A DNA stretch of 64,000 bases from Pseudoflavonifractor capillosus (GCF_016902575.1 NZ_JACSNZ010000005.1:1-64000), one strand, 5' to 3'. Numbered from the stretch's first letter, positions 35,436-44,657 are shown. The notes: a model not told the origin generated them from the letters alone. Translations and numbers: made by a program.

Positions 35436-36305
35436 ATGAAAATTGCAGAATTATTTGGACACGGGCGTCCTGTTTTCTCCTGTGAAATCTTCCCCCCAAA
35501 GAAGGATTCGCCCATCGACAGTATATATCAGACGCTGGATGGACTTCGGGACATTCGCCCTGACTTTATTAGTGTGACCTATGGTGCCGGAGGTTCTGGC
35601 GCTGTGAACCACTCCACTCAGGAAATTGCCTGCATGATCCAACACGACTATCACATTACAGCCATGGCCCATCTCACCTGTGTGGGGTGCACCAAAGAGA
35701 ACTCACTGGAAATTCTGAAGACACTTCAAGAGGGTGGGGTAGAAAATATTTTGGCCCTGCGTGGTGACCGCAACCCTGATATTCCAGCCCATACGGACTT
35801 TCTCCACGCCAATGACCTGGTATCCTGGATCGGAGCGCATGGCGACTTCGGCATTTCTGGAGCTTGCTACCCCGAAGGGCACCCAGAAAGCCCGGATATT
35901 GTTTCCGACATCCGCTACTTAAAACAGAAGGTAGATGCCGGTGCATCTCACCTGGTCAGCCAGCTGTTTTTTGACAACGATGACTTTCTTCGCTTTTTGG
36001 AGCGGTGCCGTTTGGCCGGCATTGAAGTGCCCATCGAGGCGGGCATCATGCCGGTACTGAGTAAATCCTCCATTCAGCGTATGGTCTCCATGTGCGGCGC
36101 ATCTCTGCCCCGAAAACTCACCCGGATCTTGGCCCGGTACGGCGACCACCCTCAGGCCATGCGGGAGGCGGGAATTGCCTACGCCATTGATCAGATTTCT
36201 GATTTGATTGCCGCAGGGGTAGATGGAATCCACCTGTACACCATGAACAATCCCCAGGTGGCCCGTCAAATCAGTGACAGCATTTCCGCCATTCGCAGCG
36301 TATGA
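35436..36305 (+). CDS. metF: Methylenetetrahydrofolate reductase
   Basis: 289 aa from the ATG at 35436 (GAGGTG upstream). N-terminal FSCEIFPPK, then FISVTYGAGGS, LALRGDRNPD and SQLFFDNDDFLRF, as in the FAD-containing MTHFR barrel. Supplies 5-methyl-THF for methionine synthesis, or works in the opposite direction in one-carbon metabolism. It overlaps the next gene by four bases (ATGA) in a metF, activation-domain, metH operon. Confidence 0.93.
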   Translation: MKIAELFGHGRPVFSCEIFPPKKDSPIDSIYQTLDGLRDIRPDFISVTYGAGGSGAVNHSTQEIACMIQHDYHITAMAHLTCVGCTKENSLEILKTLQEGGVENILALRGDRNPDIPAHTDFLHANDLVSWIGAHGDFGISGACYPEGHPESPDIVSDIRYLKQKVDAGASHLVSQLFFDNDDFLRFLERCRLAGIEVPIEAGIMPVLSKSSIQRMVSMCGASLPRKLTRILARYGDHPQAMREAGIAYAIDQISDLIAAGVDGIHLYTMNNPQVARQISDSISAIRSV

Positions 36306-36982
36306 GTCCATTTACTCTGACGTTCGTGGACAGCGACGAGGTACTGCGGTACATGGGTTGTCCCCCTCAGCAAGCAGATACATCTCTGAGAGAGACGGTG
36401 GCCCAGTGCACCCATACTTTATTGGAAGCAGTCCGGCCCCGATGGACGCATCGGGCATTCTCCATTACCCAGGAGCAGGGCGGTGTGCGGTTGTCCTCTG
36501 GGCTGTTACTGCCGGGGCAGGACATTGCTGCTCATCTTCAGGGCTGCTCTCAAGTGGTGGTGTTTTGTGCCACCTTGTCTGCCCAAGTTGACAGACTCAT
36601 CCGCCAGGCAGAGAGCCGGGATATGCTCCAGGCCCTCTGCCTGGATTGCTGCGCCACAGCAGCAGTAGAGCAGCTGTGCGACCAGATAGAAACTCATATT
36701 CACGGGGAATATCCGGATTGTTTCTTTCCCTTTCGTTTTAGTCCCGGATATGGAGACTTACCTCTGTCCGTTCAGGGTCCCTTACTGAACCTGTTGGACG
36801 CTCCCCGCACACTGGGACTGTGCGCCAGTTCCAGCCATATTCTAACCCCCCGCAAGTCGGTGACGGCGCTGGTGGGAGTCTCCCACGCGCCGATACATCA
36901 TGCCAAACGCAGCTGTTTGAGCTGCCCCGCCGGGGGACATTGTCAATATCGAAAGGCAGGTGGACACTGTGGAACTACGTAA
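36302..36982 (+). CDS. Stand-alone methionine synthase reactivation-domain protein
   Basis: 226 aa. Corresponds to the C-terminal activation (AdoMet-binding) domain of MetH: RFSPGYGDLPLSVQ and LGLCASSSHILTPRKSVTALVG are hallmark stretches. A C-terminal Cys cluster (CLSCPAGGHCQYRKAGGHC) may bind a metal or iron-sulfur centre. It is coupled to metF and overlaps metH by 23 bases. In E. coli this domain is part of MetH; here it is separate, so it should reactivate oxidised cobalamin in trans. Confidence 0.85.
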   Translation: MSPFTLTFVDSDEVLRYMGCPPQQADTSLRETVAQCTHTLLEAVRPRWTHRAFSITQEQGGVRLSSGLLLPGQDIAAHLQGCSQVVVFCATLSAQVDRLIRQAESRDMLQALCLDCCATAAVEQLCDQIETHIHGEYPDCFFPFRFSPGYGDLPLSVQGPLLNLLDAPRTLGLCASSSHILTPRKSVTALVGVSHAPIHHAKRSCLSCPAGGHCQYRKAGGHCGTT

Positions 36983-39377
36983 ACTGCTGGCCTCTGGTCA
37001 GCCCATCTTGTTGGATGGAGCCATGGGCACCATGCTGCAAGCCAAAGGGCTGCCCACCGGAGCCACACCTGAACTGGTAGCTTTGGAGCACCCCCAGTGG
37101 TTGCTGGACATTCACAAGGCATACCTGGATGCAGGCAGCCAAATCATCTATGCCAATACCTTTGGCGCCAACCGGGAAAAACTGGCCCACTGTGGCGCAA
37201 CGGTGGAGGAGGTTGTGCACGCTGCCGTCTCGTTGGCCCGCCAGGTAGCCCAGGGGAGGGGACTGGTAGCACTGGACATTGGCCCCATCGGCCAGCTGCT
37301 CCAGCCCACCGGAACTCTGGAATTTGAAGATGCAGTGGACATCTTCGCACAAGTTGTTCGGGCCGGAGCCGCTGCCGGGGCGGATTTGGTAGTCATTGAG
37401 ACCATGACTGACTTGCAGGAAGCTCGTGCTGCCCTGCTGGCTGTGAAAGAAAACAGCCAGCTGCCTGTCATGGTTACCATGACCTATGAGGCCACCGGAC
37501 GCACCTTTCTGGGCTGCCGCCCCGCCTGCGCCGCCCTCACGCTGGAGGGAATGGGTGCGGATGCCATCGGTATCAACTGCTCTCTGGGCCCCCGGGAAAT
37601 GCCCCCGCTTGTGGAGGAACTGATCGTCTGGACTACGCTCCCCATCGTCCTCAAGCCAAATGCAGGGCTTCCTCATCCGGATGGCTCCGGCTACGATATC
37701 ACCGCAGAGGAATTCGCCCAGAGTCTGGCAACCTGTGCCCAGCTGGGCGTGCAGGTGTTTGGCGGCTGTTGCGGCACCACCCCGGAGTATATTTGTCTGC
37801 TTCGGCATGCGCTCCATGAGACTCAGGTGCGCTGCGTGCCTCGCAGTGTGCCCCCGGCAGTGTGCAGTGCCACCAAGGTGGTGCCCATCGACCGCGTGCG
37901 GGTCATTGGCGAGCGCATCAACCCCACCGGCAAAAAATTGATGAAAGAAGCCCTGCGCCGTGGGGATGTGGACTATATGCTGGGCCAGGCTCTGGCCCAA
38001 GTGGACGCAGGGGCAGATATTCTGGATGTCAATGTGGGTTTGCCTGACATCAACGAAGTAGAAATGATGGTAGCGGCAGTGAAGGCCATCCAAGGTGTCA
38101 CCGATGCACCCTTGCAGTTGGACTCCACCGACCCAAAGGTTCTGGAACGGGCACTGCGTGTGTACTGCGGCAAGGCCATTGTCAACTCTGTCAACGGAGA
38201 AGATGCCGCAAGCTGCCACATTCTCCCCTTGGTGAAGAAGTACGGCGCCGCAGTGGTAGGCCTGACCTTGGATGAACGGGGCATTCCTCAAAGCGCCAGT
38301 CAAAGGGTAGACATCGCACGCCACATTCTCACACGTGCTCAAGAATACGGCATCGCCAAGGAAGACGTCTACATCGACTGCCTGACCCTCACTGTATCCG
38401 CCGAGCCCACTGGGGCGGTGCAGACTCTTGCAGCCCTCCGGCAGGTGAAAGAGGAACTGGGTCTCAAAACCGTACTCGGGGTATCCAACATTTCGTTCGG
38501 CCTGCCCGCTCGTGGCTTAGTCAACCAAAACTTTCTGACGATGGCCATGGCCGCAGGACTGGATCTGCCCATTATGAACCCCAATGTGGACACGATGATG
38601 GCAGCGGTGCGCTGCTATCATCTACTCACCACCGTGGATGAAAACGCCGCCGACTTTATTGCAGCCTATGGAAACGCCACCGTTTCCACCTCCATCACCA
38701 GTAACAGCTCTGCAAACTCATCGGTGCAGCCCTCAGGCACCAGAACACTGGAAGATGCGGTACAAGCAGGGTTGAAGGCAGAGGCTGCTGCTGCAACTCA
38801 GACCCTTTTGGTGGATTGCCAGCCCATGGACATCGTAAATGAAATGCTCATCCCGGCTCTGGATCGTGTGGGTACAGATTTTGAGCAAAACAAAGTCTTT
38901 CTGCCCCAACTCATCCAGTCCGCTGGGGCGGCTCAGGCCGCCTTTGACGTTATCCGTCAGCATATGGCCACCGGAGGGCAGGAGCAGGTGAACCAAGGCA
39001 CCATCGTGGTGGCCACTGTCAAGGGCGACATTCACGACATCGGCAAAAATATCGTCAAAGTGCTGCTGGAGAATTACGGCTATACCGTGATAGATTTGGG
39101 CCGAGATGTGGATCCGCAGAAGGTGGTGGAGGCCGTCCGGCAGCACAAGGCCCCTCTGGTGGGTCTGTCTGCCCTGATGACCACTACCGTCAAGAGCATG
39201 GAGGAAACCATTTTCCAACTGCACAAGGCAAAGTTACCCTGTAAGGTGATGGTGGGCGGGGCAGTGCTTACCCCGGAATATGCCCGCCAAATTGGGGCTG
39301 ACTTCTACGCCAAAGATGCCAAAGAATCTGCAGATATCGCCAAGCAGGTATTTCCCCAGCTCTCTTCCTCCGTGTGA
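36960..39377 (+). CDS. metH: Cobalamin-dependent methionine synthase without activation domain
   Basis: 805 aa. The GTG at 36960 is used; a GTG three codons later is possible. The homocysteine-binding barrel (residues 1-290) has LLDGAMGTMLQAKGL and the zinc site GGCCGTTPEYI. The pterin-binding barrel (310-570) has GERINPTGKKLM and DVNVGLPDINE. The B12 cap is at 610-690, and the cobalamin domain (690-800) has the lower-ligand His motif GDIHDIGKNIV. It lacks the roughly 330-residue reactivation domain of E. coli MetH, which the preceding gene supplies. Confidence 0.92.
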   Translation: MDTVELRKLLASGQPILLDGAMGTMLQAKGLPTGATPELVALEHPQWLLDIHKAYLDAGSQIIYANTFGANREKLAHCGATVEEVVHAAVSLARQVAQGRGLVALDIGPIGQLLQPTGTLEFEDAVDIFAQVVRAGAAAGADLVVIETMTDLQEARAALLAVKENSQLPVMVTMTYEATGRTFLGCRPACAALTLEGMGADAIGINCSLGPREMPPLVEELIVWTTLPIVLKPNAGLPHPDGSGYDITAEEFAQSLATCAQLGVQVFGGCCGTTPEYICLLRHALHETQVRCVPRSVPPAVCSATKVVPIDRVRVIGERINPTGKKLMKEALRRGDVDYMLGQALAQVDAGADILDVNVGLPDINEVEMMVAAVKAIQGVTDAPLQLDSTDPKVLERALRVYCGKAIVNSVNGEDAASCHILPLVKKYGAAVVGLTLDERGIPQSASQRVDIARHILTRAQEYGIAKEDVYIDCLTLTVSAEPTGAVQTLAALRQVKEELGLKTVLGVSNISFGLPARGLVNQNFLTMAMAAGLDLPIMNPNVDTMMAAVRCYHLLTTVDENAADFIAAYGNATVSTSITSNSSANSSVQPSGTRTLEDAVQAGLKAEAAAATQTLLVDCQPMDIVNEMLIPALDRVGTDFEQNKVFLPQLIQSAGAAQAAFDVIRQHMATGGQEQVNQGTIVVATVKGDIHDIGKNIVKVLLENYGYTVIDLGRDVDPQKVVEAVRQHKAPLVGLSALMTTTVKSMEETIFQLHKAKLPCKVMVGGAVLTPEYARQIGADFYAKDAKESADIAKQVFPQLSSSV

Positions 39378-39401
39378 TTTGGTCACAGACGTTGTTTGAA
39401 A

Positions 39402-39414
39402 ATCATAGTATGAT
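39402..39414. promoter_or_regulatory. Palindrome upstream of the ferredoxin gene
   Basis: ATCATA-G-TATGAT, a perfect 6-1-6 dyad, 30 bp before the ferredoxin start. Possibly an operator; no clear -35/-10 pair was found around it. Confidence 0.35.
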
Positions 39415-39444
39415 AGCCTCAATCAATTTAGGGAGGCCAATGCT

Positions 39445-39648
39445 ATGATTCCAGTCAAACGTCGTGCTGTTGTAGAGCAGGCCCTGTGCGTAGCCTGTGG
39501 CTGCTGTGCCAAGGTGTGCCCATTATCCGCCATTGAGGTGTTCCACGGACTCTATGCCAAAGTGGATTCCGCCCGATGTGTGGGGTGCGGCAAATGCGTG
39601 AAAGAATGTCCTGCTTCCATCATTCACGTGGAGGAGGTGGCACGATGA
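39445..39648 (+). CDS. 2[4Fe-4S] ferredoxin
   Basis: 67 aa, GGGAGG eight bases before the ATG. Two cluster motifs, CVACGCCAKVCP and CVGCGKCVKECP, make a clostridial-type ferredoxin. Its stop overlaps the ATG of a membrane Fe-S protein, so the two probably form one electron-transfer unit. Confidence 0.92.
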   Translation: MIPVKRRAVVEQALCVACGCCAKVCPLSAIEVFHGLYAKVDSARCVGCGKCVKECPASIIHVEEVAR

Positions 39649-40226
39649 AGGGTAAACACTGGTATGATTACCTTTGGGTCCTGTCCGCAGCTTATCTCAT
39701 CCTAGGCTTTTTCAACATTCTCTTTGCCTGGCTGGGGCTGCTGTGTTTTTTCATCCCCCTGATTCTCTCAGTAGCCACCGGGCAAAAAAGCTATTGCAAC
39801 CGCTATTGCGGTCGTGGTCAGCTGTTCGCTCTGCTGGGCGGGCGATTCGGTCTATCCCGCCGCCGAGACATACCAAAGTGGATGAAAAGCAAGGCTTTTC
39901 GGTATGGTTTCCTGGTGTTCTTCTTCATCATGTTCTTTTTGATGCTGTGGAACACCTATCTGGTGTTTGCAGGTGTTAAGTCCCTGTCCCAGGCGGTAAC
40001 CCTTCTGTGGACCTTCCGTTTGCCTTGGCACTGGGCCTACCACGGGGCTCTCTTTTCTCCTGGGGTGGCTCAGTTTGCCTTTGGATTTTACAGCGTCATG
40101 CTCACCTCCACCGTGCTGGGACTCATCACCATGGTGCTTTTCAAGCCCCGCTCCTGGTGTGTATACTGCCCTATGGGCACCATGACCCAGCTGATTTGTC
40201 AGGCCAAGTACAGCAACAATAAGTAA
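39645..40226 (+). CDS. Membrane 4Fe-4S protein (NapH/Fer4_5-like)
   Basis: 193 aa, ATGA overlap with the ferredoxin gene and GAGGAGG upstream. About four membrane helices. Cysteine pairs YCNRYCGRGQ (near residue 47) and WCVYCPMGTMTQ (near 177) are typical of polyferredoxin-like quinol or flavin electron-transfer subunits. Partner oxidoreductase not in the window. With a Crp/Fnr gene next door, redox or anaerobic regulation is plausible but inferred. Confidence 0.85.
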   Translation: MKGKHWYDYLWVLSAAYLILGFFNILFAWLGLLCFFIPLILSVATGQKSYCNRYCGRGQLFALLGGRFGLSRRRDIPKWMKSKAFRYGFLVFFFIMFFLMLWNTYLVFAGVKSLSQAVTLLWTFRLPWHWAYHGALFSPGVAQFAFGFYSVMLTSTVLGLITMVLFKPRSWCVYCPMGTMTQLICQAKYSNNK

Positions 40227-40262
40227 AAATCGGCTGCTATCCATGGCGATAGCAGCCGATTT
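40227..40262. terminator. Bidirectional terminator
   Basis: 14-bp stem AAATCGGCTGCTAT (40227-40240) with 40249-40262, flanked by A and T runs. It closes the Fe-S membrane gene and the convergent Crp/Fnr gene. Confidence 0.88.
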
Positions 40263-40264
40263 TT

Positions 40265-40924
40265 TCATTCATTACTCAATTCTCTCAGGGCATTCTCATC
40301 CACCAGATCCACCACGCCTCTGGAGAGGGACACCAGCCCCTCCTGTTGGAAGTAGCGGAGCATCCGGGTCACCACTTCACGGGCTGTACCCATGTGGTTG
40401 GCAATTTTCTCGTGGGTCAGTTCCAGGTGAGAAGTGCCCTCCAGCACGCTTTCCTGGAGCAAAAAGTCCGCCAAACGCTTGTCAAAGCTCTTCCACATCA
40501 CCTGCTCCATCAGCCACATCACCTCAGAAAACCGGGTGCTCATCACTTCATTGGTGAAATTGGCCACAGCAGGGGACTGCTCCATGAGAGATTTGTACAC
40601 ATCCGGTGGGATCACCCAGAAGTCTGCATCCTTTTCCACTTGGATCTGAATGTCAAACTGAATGCTCTGGAGCATACACGAGGCAGAGAACAGGCACATG
40701 TCTCGTTCAAAGAGTCGATACAAGGTGATTTCTCGTCCTTCGTCAGAAAGGATATAACCTCGCAACTGTCCGCTGCACACCAGCAGAAGCCCCAGGCAAT
40801 CTGCGGAGCCGTTGTGCAGCACCGTCCCTTTCTCAGCGTGGGTATAGATTGCTGAGCCTTCCAACAGTGCTTGTTGGGCCGGAGTAAGCTGTTCCCAAAC
40901 AGGAAAGATCTCTGAAAATCTCAT
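40265..40924 (-). CDS. Crp/Fnr family transcriptional regulator
   Basis: 219 aa. An N-terminal cyclic-nucleotide-binding-like barrel (residues 10-110) is followed by a dimer helix and a winged HTH (TSHLELTHEKIANHMGTARE and VVTRMLRYFQQEGLV). No N-terminal Fnr Cys cluster is seen, so it is not an FNR oxygen sensor of the usual type. It lies 12 bp after ygiQ, same strand. Confidence 0.88.
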   Translation of the reverse strand: MRFSEIFPVWEQLTPAQQALLEGSAIYTHAEKGTVLHNGSADCLGLLLVCSGQLRGYILSDEGREITLYRLFERDMCLFSASCMLQSIQFDIQIQVEKDADFWVIPPDVYKSLMEQSPAVANFTNEVMSTRFSEVMWLMEQVMWKSFDKRLADFLLQESVLEGTSHLELTHEKIANHMGTAREVVTRMLRYFQQEGLVSLSRGVVDLVDENALRELSNE

Positions 40925-40936
40925 CGTTTCACCCGA

Positions 40937-42922
40937 TTACTTTCTGCCACTGCGTTTCTTTCTTGAGTTGCTGGGTTTGGCCACAGCCCACCCTGCCTTT
41001 TTCTTGGGGTGGCGGTCCTTGTTAACCTCAGGTTTAGCCGCCCCTGTTTTGGTTTTTCCCCTCGGCTTTTCCTGGGGCTTCTGGGTATGGAAGCCGTTCT
41101 CTCCCGGCTTTTTCCCGGCCCATTGTCCGCCCTTGGGACGAATCAGGCAATGCTTATCGTAGCCTATCAAATCTTCACGTCCAGCCCGCACCAGAGCCTC
41201 ATGAACCAACATATAGTTTTTGGGGTTCCGGTACTGAATCAAAGCCCGCTGCATGGCTTTTTCGTGGGGATTGGTGGGTACATACACCGGCTTCATAGTA
41301 CGAGGATCCACCCCTGTATAGTACATCGCCGTGGACAGGGTAGAGGGAGTGGGGTAGAAATCCTGCACCTGTTCAGGCATATATTCCAAATCTCGGAGGT
41401 ATTCTGCCAGCGCCACCGCTTCTTTCAGCGTGGAGCCTGGGTGAGAAGACATGAGATATGGCACCACAAATTGCTTCAGGCCAAATTGCTCATTGAGCCT
41501 CCGATACTTAGCCAAGAATTTGTCGTACACAGCTCTGGGTGGCTTGCCCATCTTCTCCAATACAGGATCAGCAATGTGCTCTGGAGCAACCTTCAGCTGA
41601 CCGGACACATGGTGCTGCACCAATTCCTTGAAGAAGGTGTCATCAGCGTCAGCCAACAGGTAGTCAAAGCGAATACCCGAGCGAATGAACACTTTCTTCA
41701 CGCCTGGAATGCTGCGCAGCTTGCGCAGCAGAGATAGGTAGTCCCGGTGGTCAGCCACCAGATTCTTGCAAGGTTTGGGGAAGAGGCACTGTTTGGTGGG
41801 ACAGACTCCCTTGGTCATCTGTTTCTCACAAGATGGGTGCCGGAAGTTTGCAGTGGGGCCGCCCACATCGTGGATGTATCCCTTGAAGTCCGGCTCCCAC
41901 ACCATCTGTTGGGCCTCGGCCAAAATGGATTCGTGGCTTCGGGTCTGCACAATGCGTCCCTGGTGGAAGGTAAGGGCACAGAAGCTGCACCCACCAAAGC
42001 AGCCGCGGCAGGAGACCAAGCTGAAGCGCACCTCTTCAATGGCAGGCACGCCACCTGCCTGCTGATAGGAGGGATGGTAGGTACGCATATAGGGTAGTCC
42101 ATACACTCGATCCATCTCGGACTGACTCAAAGGCTTCTGGGCCGGATTCTGAATGACGTATTCCTTGGGGCCGTAGGGCTCCACCAGTGTCTTCCCAGAG
42201 AAGGGATCCGTGTTGCAGTACTGGGTATAGAAGCTCTGGGCATACTTCCGCTTATCCTCAAACAGCTCATGGAAGGATGGCAGGGTGAGGTACGGCACCA
42301 TCAGGTCCACCTGAGTGGCACGGTACACAGTGCCATCCACAAAGGTGATGTCTTGAGGCTTGAGACCACTGTCCAGGGCATCTGCCACCTCCACCACAGA
42401 GCGCTCTCCCATGCCGTACATGAGAATGTCTGCCTGGCTGTCCAACAGGATGGAGCGCTTGAGTTTATCCGACCAGTAGTCGTAATGCGCCATCCGGCGC
42501 AAGCTGGCCTCAATGCCACCAATGAGGATGGGGATGTCCTTATACACCCGGCGGATGAGATTGCAGTACACCACAGTGGCGTAGTCCGGGCGCTTTCCTA
42601 TAACCCCACCAGGTGTAAAGGCATCCATCTTGCGGTGTTTCTTTGACACGCTGTAATGATTGACCATGGAGTCCATATTGCCACCAGTGACCAGAAAGCC
42701 CAGGCGAGGCCGCCCCAAAATGGTAATGGACTGTGGATTCTTCCAGTCAGGTTGGGAAATGATACCCACCTTATACCCTGCCGACTCCAGCACACGACTG
42801 ATGATGGCGTGTCCAAAGGAAGGGTGGTCCACATAGGCATCCCCGATGACATAGACAAAGTCGCACTGGTCCCATCCTCGCCGCTGCATATCTGCTCTGG
42901 ATATTGGTAAAAAGTCACGCAT
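40937..42922 (-). CDS. ygiQ: YgiQ family radical SAM protein
   Basis: 661 aa, AAGGAGG before the ATG. The N-terminal YgiQ domain (FVYVIGDAYVDHPSFGHAII) precedes the radical SAM core with the cluster motif SCRGCFGGCSFCALTFHQGR near residue 308. The C-terminal part ends in a Lys/Arg-rich tail (KPRGKTKTGAAKPEVNKDRH) that may contact nucleic acid. The family is widespread and functionally unassigned. Confidence 0.92.
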   Translation of the reverse strand: MRDFLPISRADMQRRGWDQCDFVYVIGDAYVDHPSFGHAIISRVLESAGYKVGIISQPDWKNPQSITILGRPRLGFLVTGGNMDSMVNHYSVSKKHRKMDAFTPGGVIGKRPDYATVVYCNLIRRVYKDIPILIGGIEASLRRMAHYDYWSDKLKRSILLDSQADILMYGMGERSVVEVADALDSGLKPQDITFVDGTVYRATQVDLMVPYLTLPSFHELFEDKRKYAQSFYTQYCNTDPFSGKTLVEPYGPKEYVIQNPAQKPLSQSEMDRVYGLPYMRTYHPSYQQAGGVPAIEEVRFSLVSCRGCFGGCSFCALTFHQGRIVQTRSHESILAEAQQMVWEPDFKGYIHDVGGPTANFRHPSCEKQMTKGVCPTKQCLFPKPCKNLVADHRDYLSLLRKLRSIPGVKKVFIRSGIRFDYLLADADDTFFKELVQHHVSGQLKVAPEHIADPVLEKMGKPPRAVYDKFLAKYRRLNEQFGLKQFVVPYLMSSHPGSTLKEAVALAEYLRDLEYMPEQVQDFYPTPSTLSTAMYYTGVDPRTMKPVYVPTNPHEKAMQRALIQYRNPKNYMLVHEALVRAGREDLIGYDKHCLIRPKGGQWAGKKPGENGFHTQKPQEKPRGKTKTGAAKPEVNKDRHPKKKAGWAVAKPSNSRKKRSGRK

Positions 42923-42958
42923 ACTGCGTCCTCCTTAGATGAAAGCGTAAGTTTTTTT

Positions 42959-42987
42959 ATTGTATATGATAATCCTCTGCTTGACAA
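42959..42987 (-). promoter_or_regulatory. Promoter of the ygiQ-crp operon
   Basis: Minus strand: TTGTCA (42987-42982), a 17-bp spacer and TACAAT (42964-42959). Confidence 0.7.
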
Positions 42988-43011
42988 TCCTCGTTTTCCT
43001 GTTGCCTGGAG

Positions 43012-43686
43012 CTATATGGTGTCTGAGGATTCCACTAATAGGGTAAATCGCCTGCCATTCACCCGCATCAGTCCATCCCGCTGCATTTTGCTCAGTTCGT
43101 TGGACAGGGCGCTGCGCTCCACATTCAAAAAATCTGCCATCTGTTGGCGATTGAAAGGAACGGTGAATGTGGGGCTTTGGTGCTGGGATGCCTGCTGGGA
43201 GAGATAGGTAAGCAACCTTCCCCGGATTGTTTTGGCCGTGGTACAGGCGATTTTTCTGGACAACTCCAAGTTTTTCTGGGCTGAGATCATCAGCAGGTTC
43301 TCCACCAGCTTTTGGTGAAAGACACATCCGTTGCTGCACACACGCAGCATTTGCGGTGTCTCCAGGAACAAGACAGAGCTGGGTTGTTCCGCCACCACAC
43401 TCACCATAAGCGGCTGGCAGGGAACACAGGCGTAGGTCTCTGCAAACATCTGTCCCGGCTGCAAGGTGGAGAGAATGCTGGTATTGCCCCAGAAGTCATC
43501 TCTCTGTATCCGCACACTGCCATTCAGCACCATGCCCATGGCAGTGACATGGTCTCCGGCATGATAGATGATCTGCCCTTTTGCATAGGTTTGTTCCCTG
43601 GCCCGCAGGCACCCCAGCATAGAGGAGATATCCTGGGCATCCATATCACGAAATAGCGGGGTATGCGTCAAAAAGGTCAGATCCAT
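43012..43686 (-). CDS. Crp/Fnr family transcriptional regulator
   Basis: 224 aa, GGGAGGG before the ATG. An effector-binding barrel (residues 15-120) precedes the HTH segment FNRQQMADFLNVERSALSNE and LSKMQRDGLM. It has several Cys (CVFHQ, CVPCQ) but not a canonical Fnr cluster. A second Crp/Fnr protein within 3 kb, with different barrel residues, so the two are unlikely to be redundant. Divergent from the VOC gene. Confidence 0.87.
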   Translation of the reverse strand: MDLTFLTHTPLFRDMDAQDISSMLGCLRAREQTYAKGQIIYHAGDHVTAMGMVLNGSVRIQRDDFWGNTSILSTLQPGQMFAETYACVPCQPLMVSVVAEQPSSVLFLETPQMLRVCSNGCVFHQKLVENLLMISAQKNLELSRKIACTTAKTIRGRLLTYLSQQASQHQSPTFTVPFNRQQMADFLNVERSALSNELSKMQRDGLMRVNGRRFTLLVESSDTI

Positions 43687-43720
43687 CTGGTTCCCTCCCG
43701 GCGTGTTCAGTGATGCTCTT

Positions 43721-43783
43721 ATTGTAAGCGTTGGAGCAAATTACGTCAACCGTATTGCAGAGAGGCCAACGCTCAGGTATAAT
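43721..43783. promoter_or_regulatory. Divergent promoters of the Crp/Fnr and VOC genes with matched half-sites
   Basis: Minus: TTGACG (43749-43744), 17 bp, TACAAT (43726-43721). Plus: TTGCAG (43755-43760), 17 bp, TATAAT (43778-43783). AGCGTTGG (43727-43734) and CCAACGCT (43766-43773) form an inverted repeat, each arm lying in the spacer of one promoter. Confidence 0.65.
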
Positions 43784-43818
43784 ATGGCTTGTCTATTTTT
43801 CCCGGAGGAGTGGCCCAT

Positions 43819-44187
43819 ATGATTCAATTTCAGCATTTTAACTTCAATGTACTGGATCTGAACAAAAGTCTGGAATTTTACCGCAACGCCTTGGATCTGT
43901 CCCCCGTGCGGGAGCATCTTGCCCAAGACGGTTCCTTCAAACTGGTTTACCTGGGCGATGGCCAGAGCGACTTCACTCTAGAGTTGACCTGGCTGCGGGA
44001 TCGCACAGAGCCCTACAATTTAGGAGAGTGCGAGTTTCATCTGGCTTTTGTCACCGATGACTACGAAAACCTTCACGCCCGCCACCAAGAGATGGGGTGC
44101 ATCTGCTACGAAAACCCCGCCATGGGCATCTACTTTATCTCTGATCCTGACGGCTATTGGATAGAAATTGTTCCCAGTGCAAAGTAA
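43819..44187 (+). CDS. Glyoxalase/VOC family protein
   Basis: 122 aa from the ATG at 43819 (GGAGGAG upstream). One glyoxalase I-like fold: HFNFNVLDLNKSLEFYRNAL, a metal-type Glu in LELTWL, HLAFVTDD and the C-terminal ISDPDGYWIEIV. Resembles small lactoylglutathione lyase-like proteins; the substrate is unknown. Clostridia generally lack glutathione, so a different thiol or methylglyoxal-related role is likely. Confidence 0.85.
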   Translation: MIQFQHFNFNVLDLNKSLEFYRNALDLSPVREHLAQDGSFKLVYLGDGQSDFTLELTWLRDRTEPYNLGECEFHLAFVTDDYENLHARHQEMGCICYENPAMGIYFISDPDGYWIEIVPSAK

Positions 44188-44192
44188 GTACC

Positions 44193-44232
44193 ACCCCCAA
44201 CAAGGCTGGAAGCCCTGTTGGGGGTAAGTTTT
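44193..44232. terminator. Bidirectional terminator
   Basis: A 13-bp stem with one mismatch (44193-44205 with 44213-44225), followed by AAGTTTTTATTT on the plus strand. It ends the VOC gene and the cotJC 3' part. Confidence 0.75.
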
Positions 44233-44235
44233 TAT

Positions 44236-44657
44236 TTATCGTTTTCCATCGAAGGCAGGGTTGGTCAAGTAGATGTTTTTCTGATCCATACGCTCTTTGG
44301 CCCGGTAGATGGCTTCTCCAAAGCGTTGGAAGTGGACGATCTCCCGCTCCCGAAGGAATCGGATTGCGTCGTTGACATCGGGATCATCAGACATACGCAG
44401 AATGTTGTCATAGGTCACTCGGGCCTTTTGCTCAGCTGCCAGATCCTCGGTGAGATCGGCAATGATATCGCCCTTCACCCCAATACCTGCGGCATTCCAG
44501 GGTGAGCCGGAAGCGGCTGTGGGATACACCCCGGTGGTATGGTCAAGGAAGTAGGGGGCAAATCCGCCCTCCCGTAGTTGCTCTTGGGTCAGGTTCCGGG
44601 TCAGCTGGTAAACGATGGTGCCGATCATCTCCAGGTGTCCCAACTCCTCGGTCCCTA
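44236..44657 (-). CDS. cotJC: Spore coat protein CotJC, 3' part of the split gene
   Basis: Encodes the last 136 to 138 residues of CotJC, a manganese-catalase-like spore-coat protein: GTEELGHLEM, IVYQLTRNL, YPTAASGSPWNA, DLTEDLAAEQKARVTYDN and FLREREIVHFQRFGEA. It has no proper start: the open frame runs into unrelated element sequence beyond 44657, with no ribosome site. The missing 5' part lies at 49843-50030, same strand and matching phase. Joining at the shared GTCCCTA reads ...TDIGT-EELGHLEM..., giving 200 codons. The break falls inside the conserved EExxH-type metal-ligand motif, so neither part can work alone. Confidence 0.92.
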
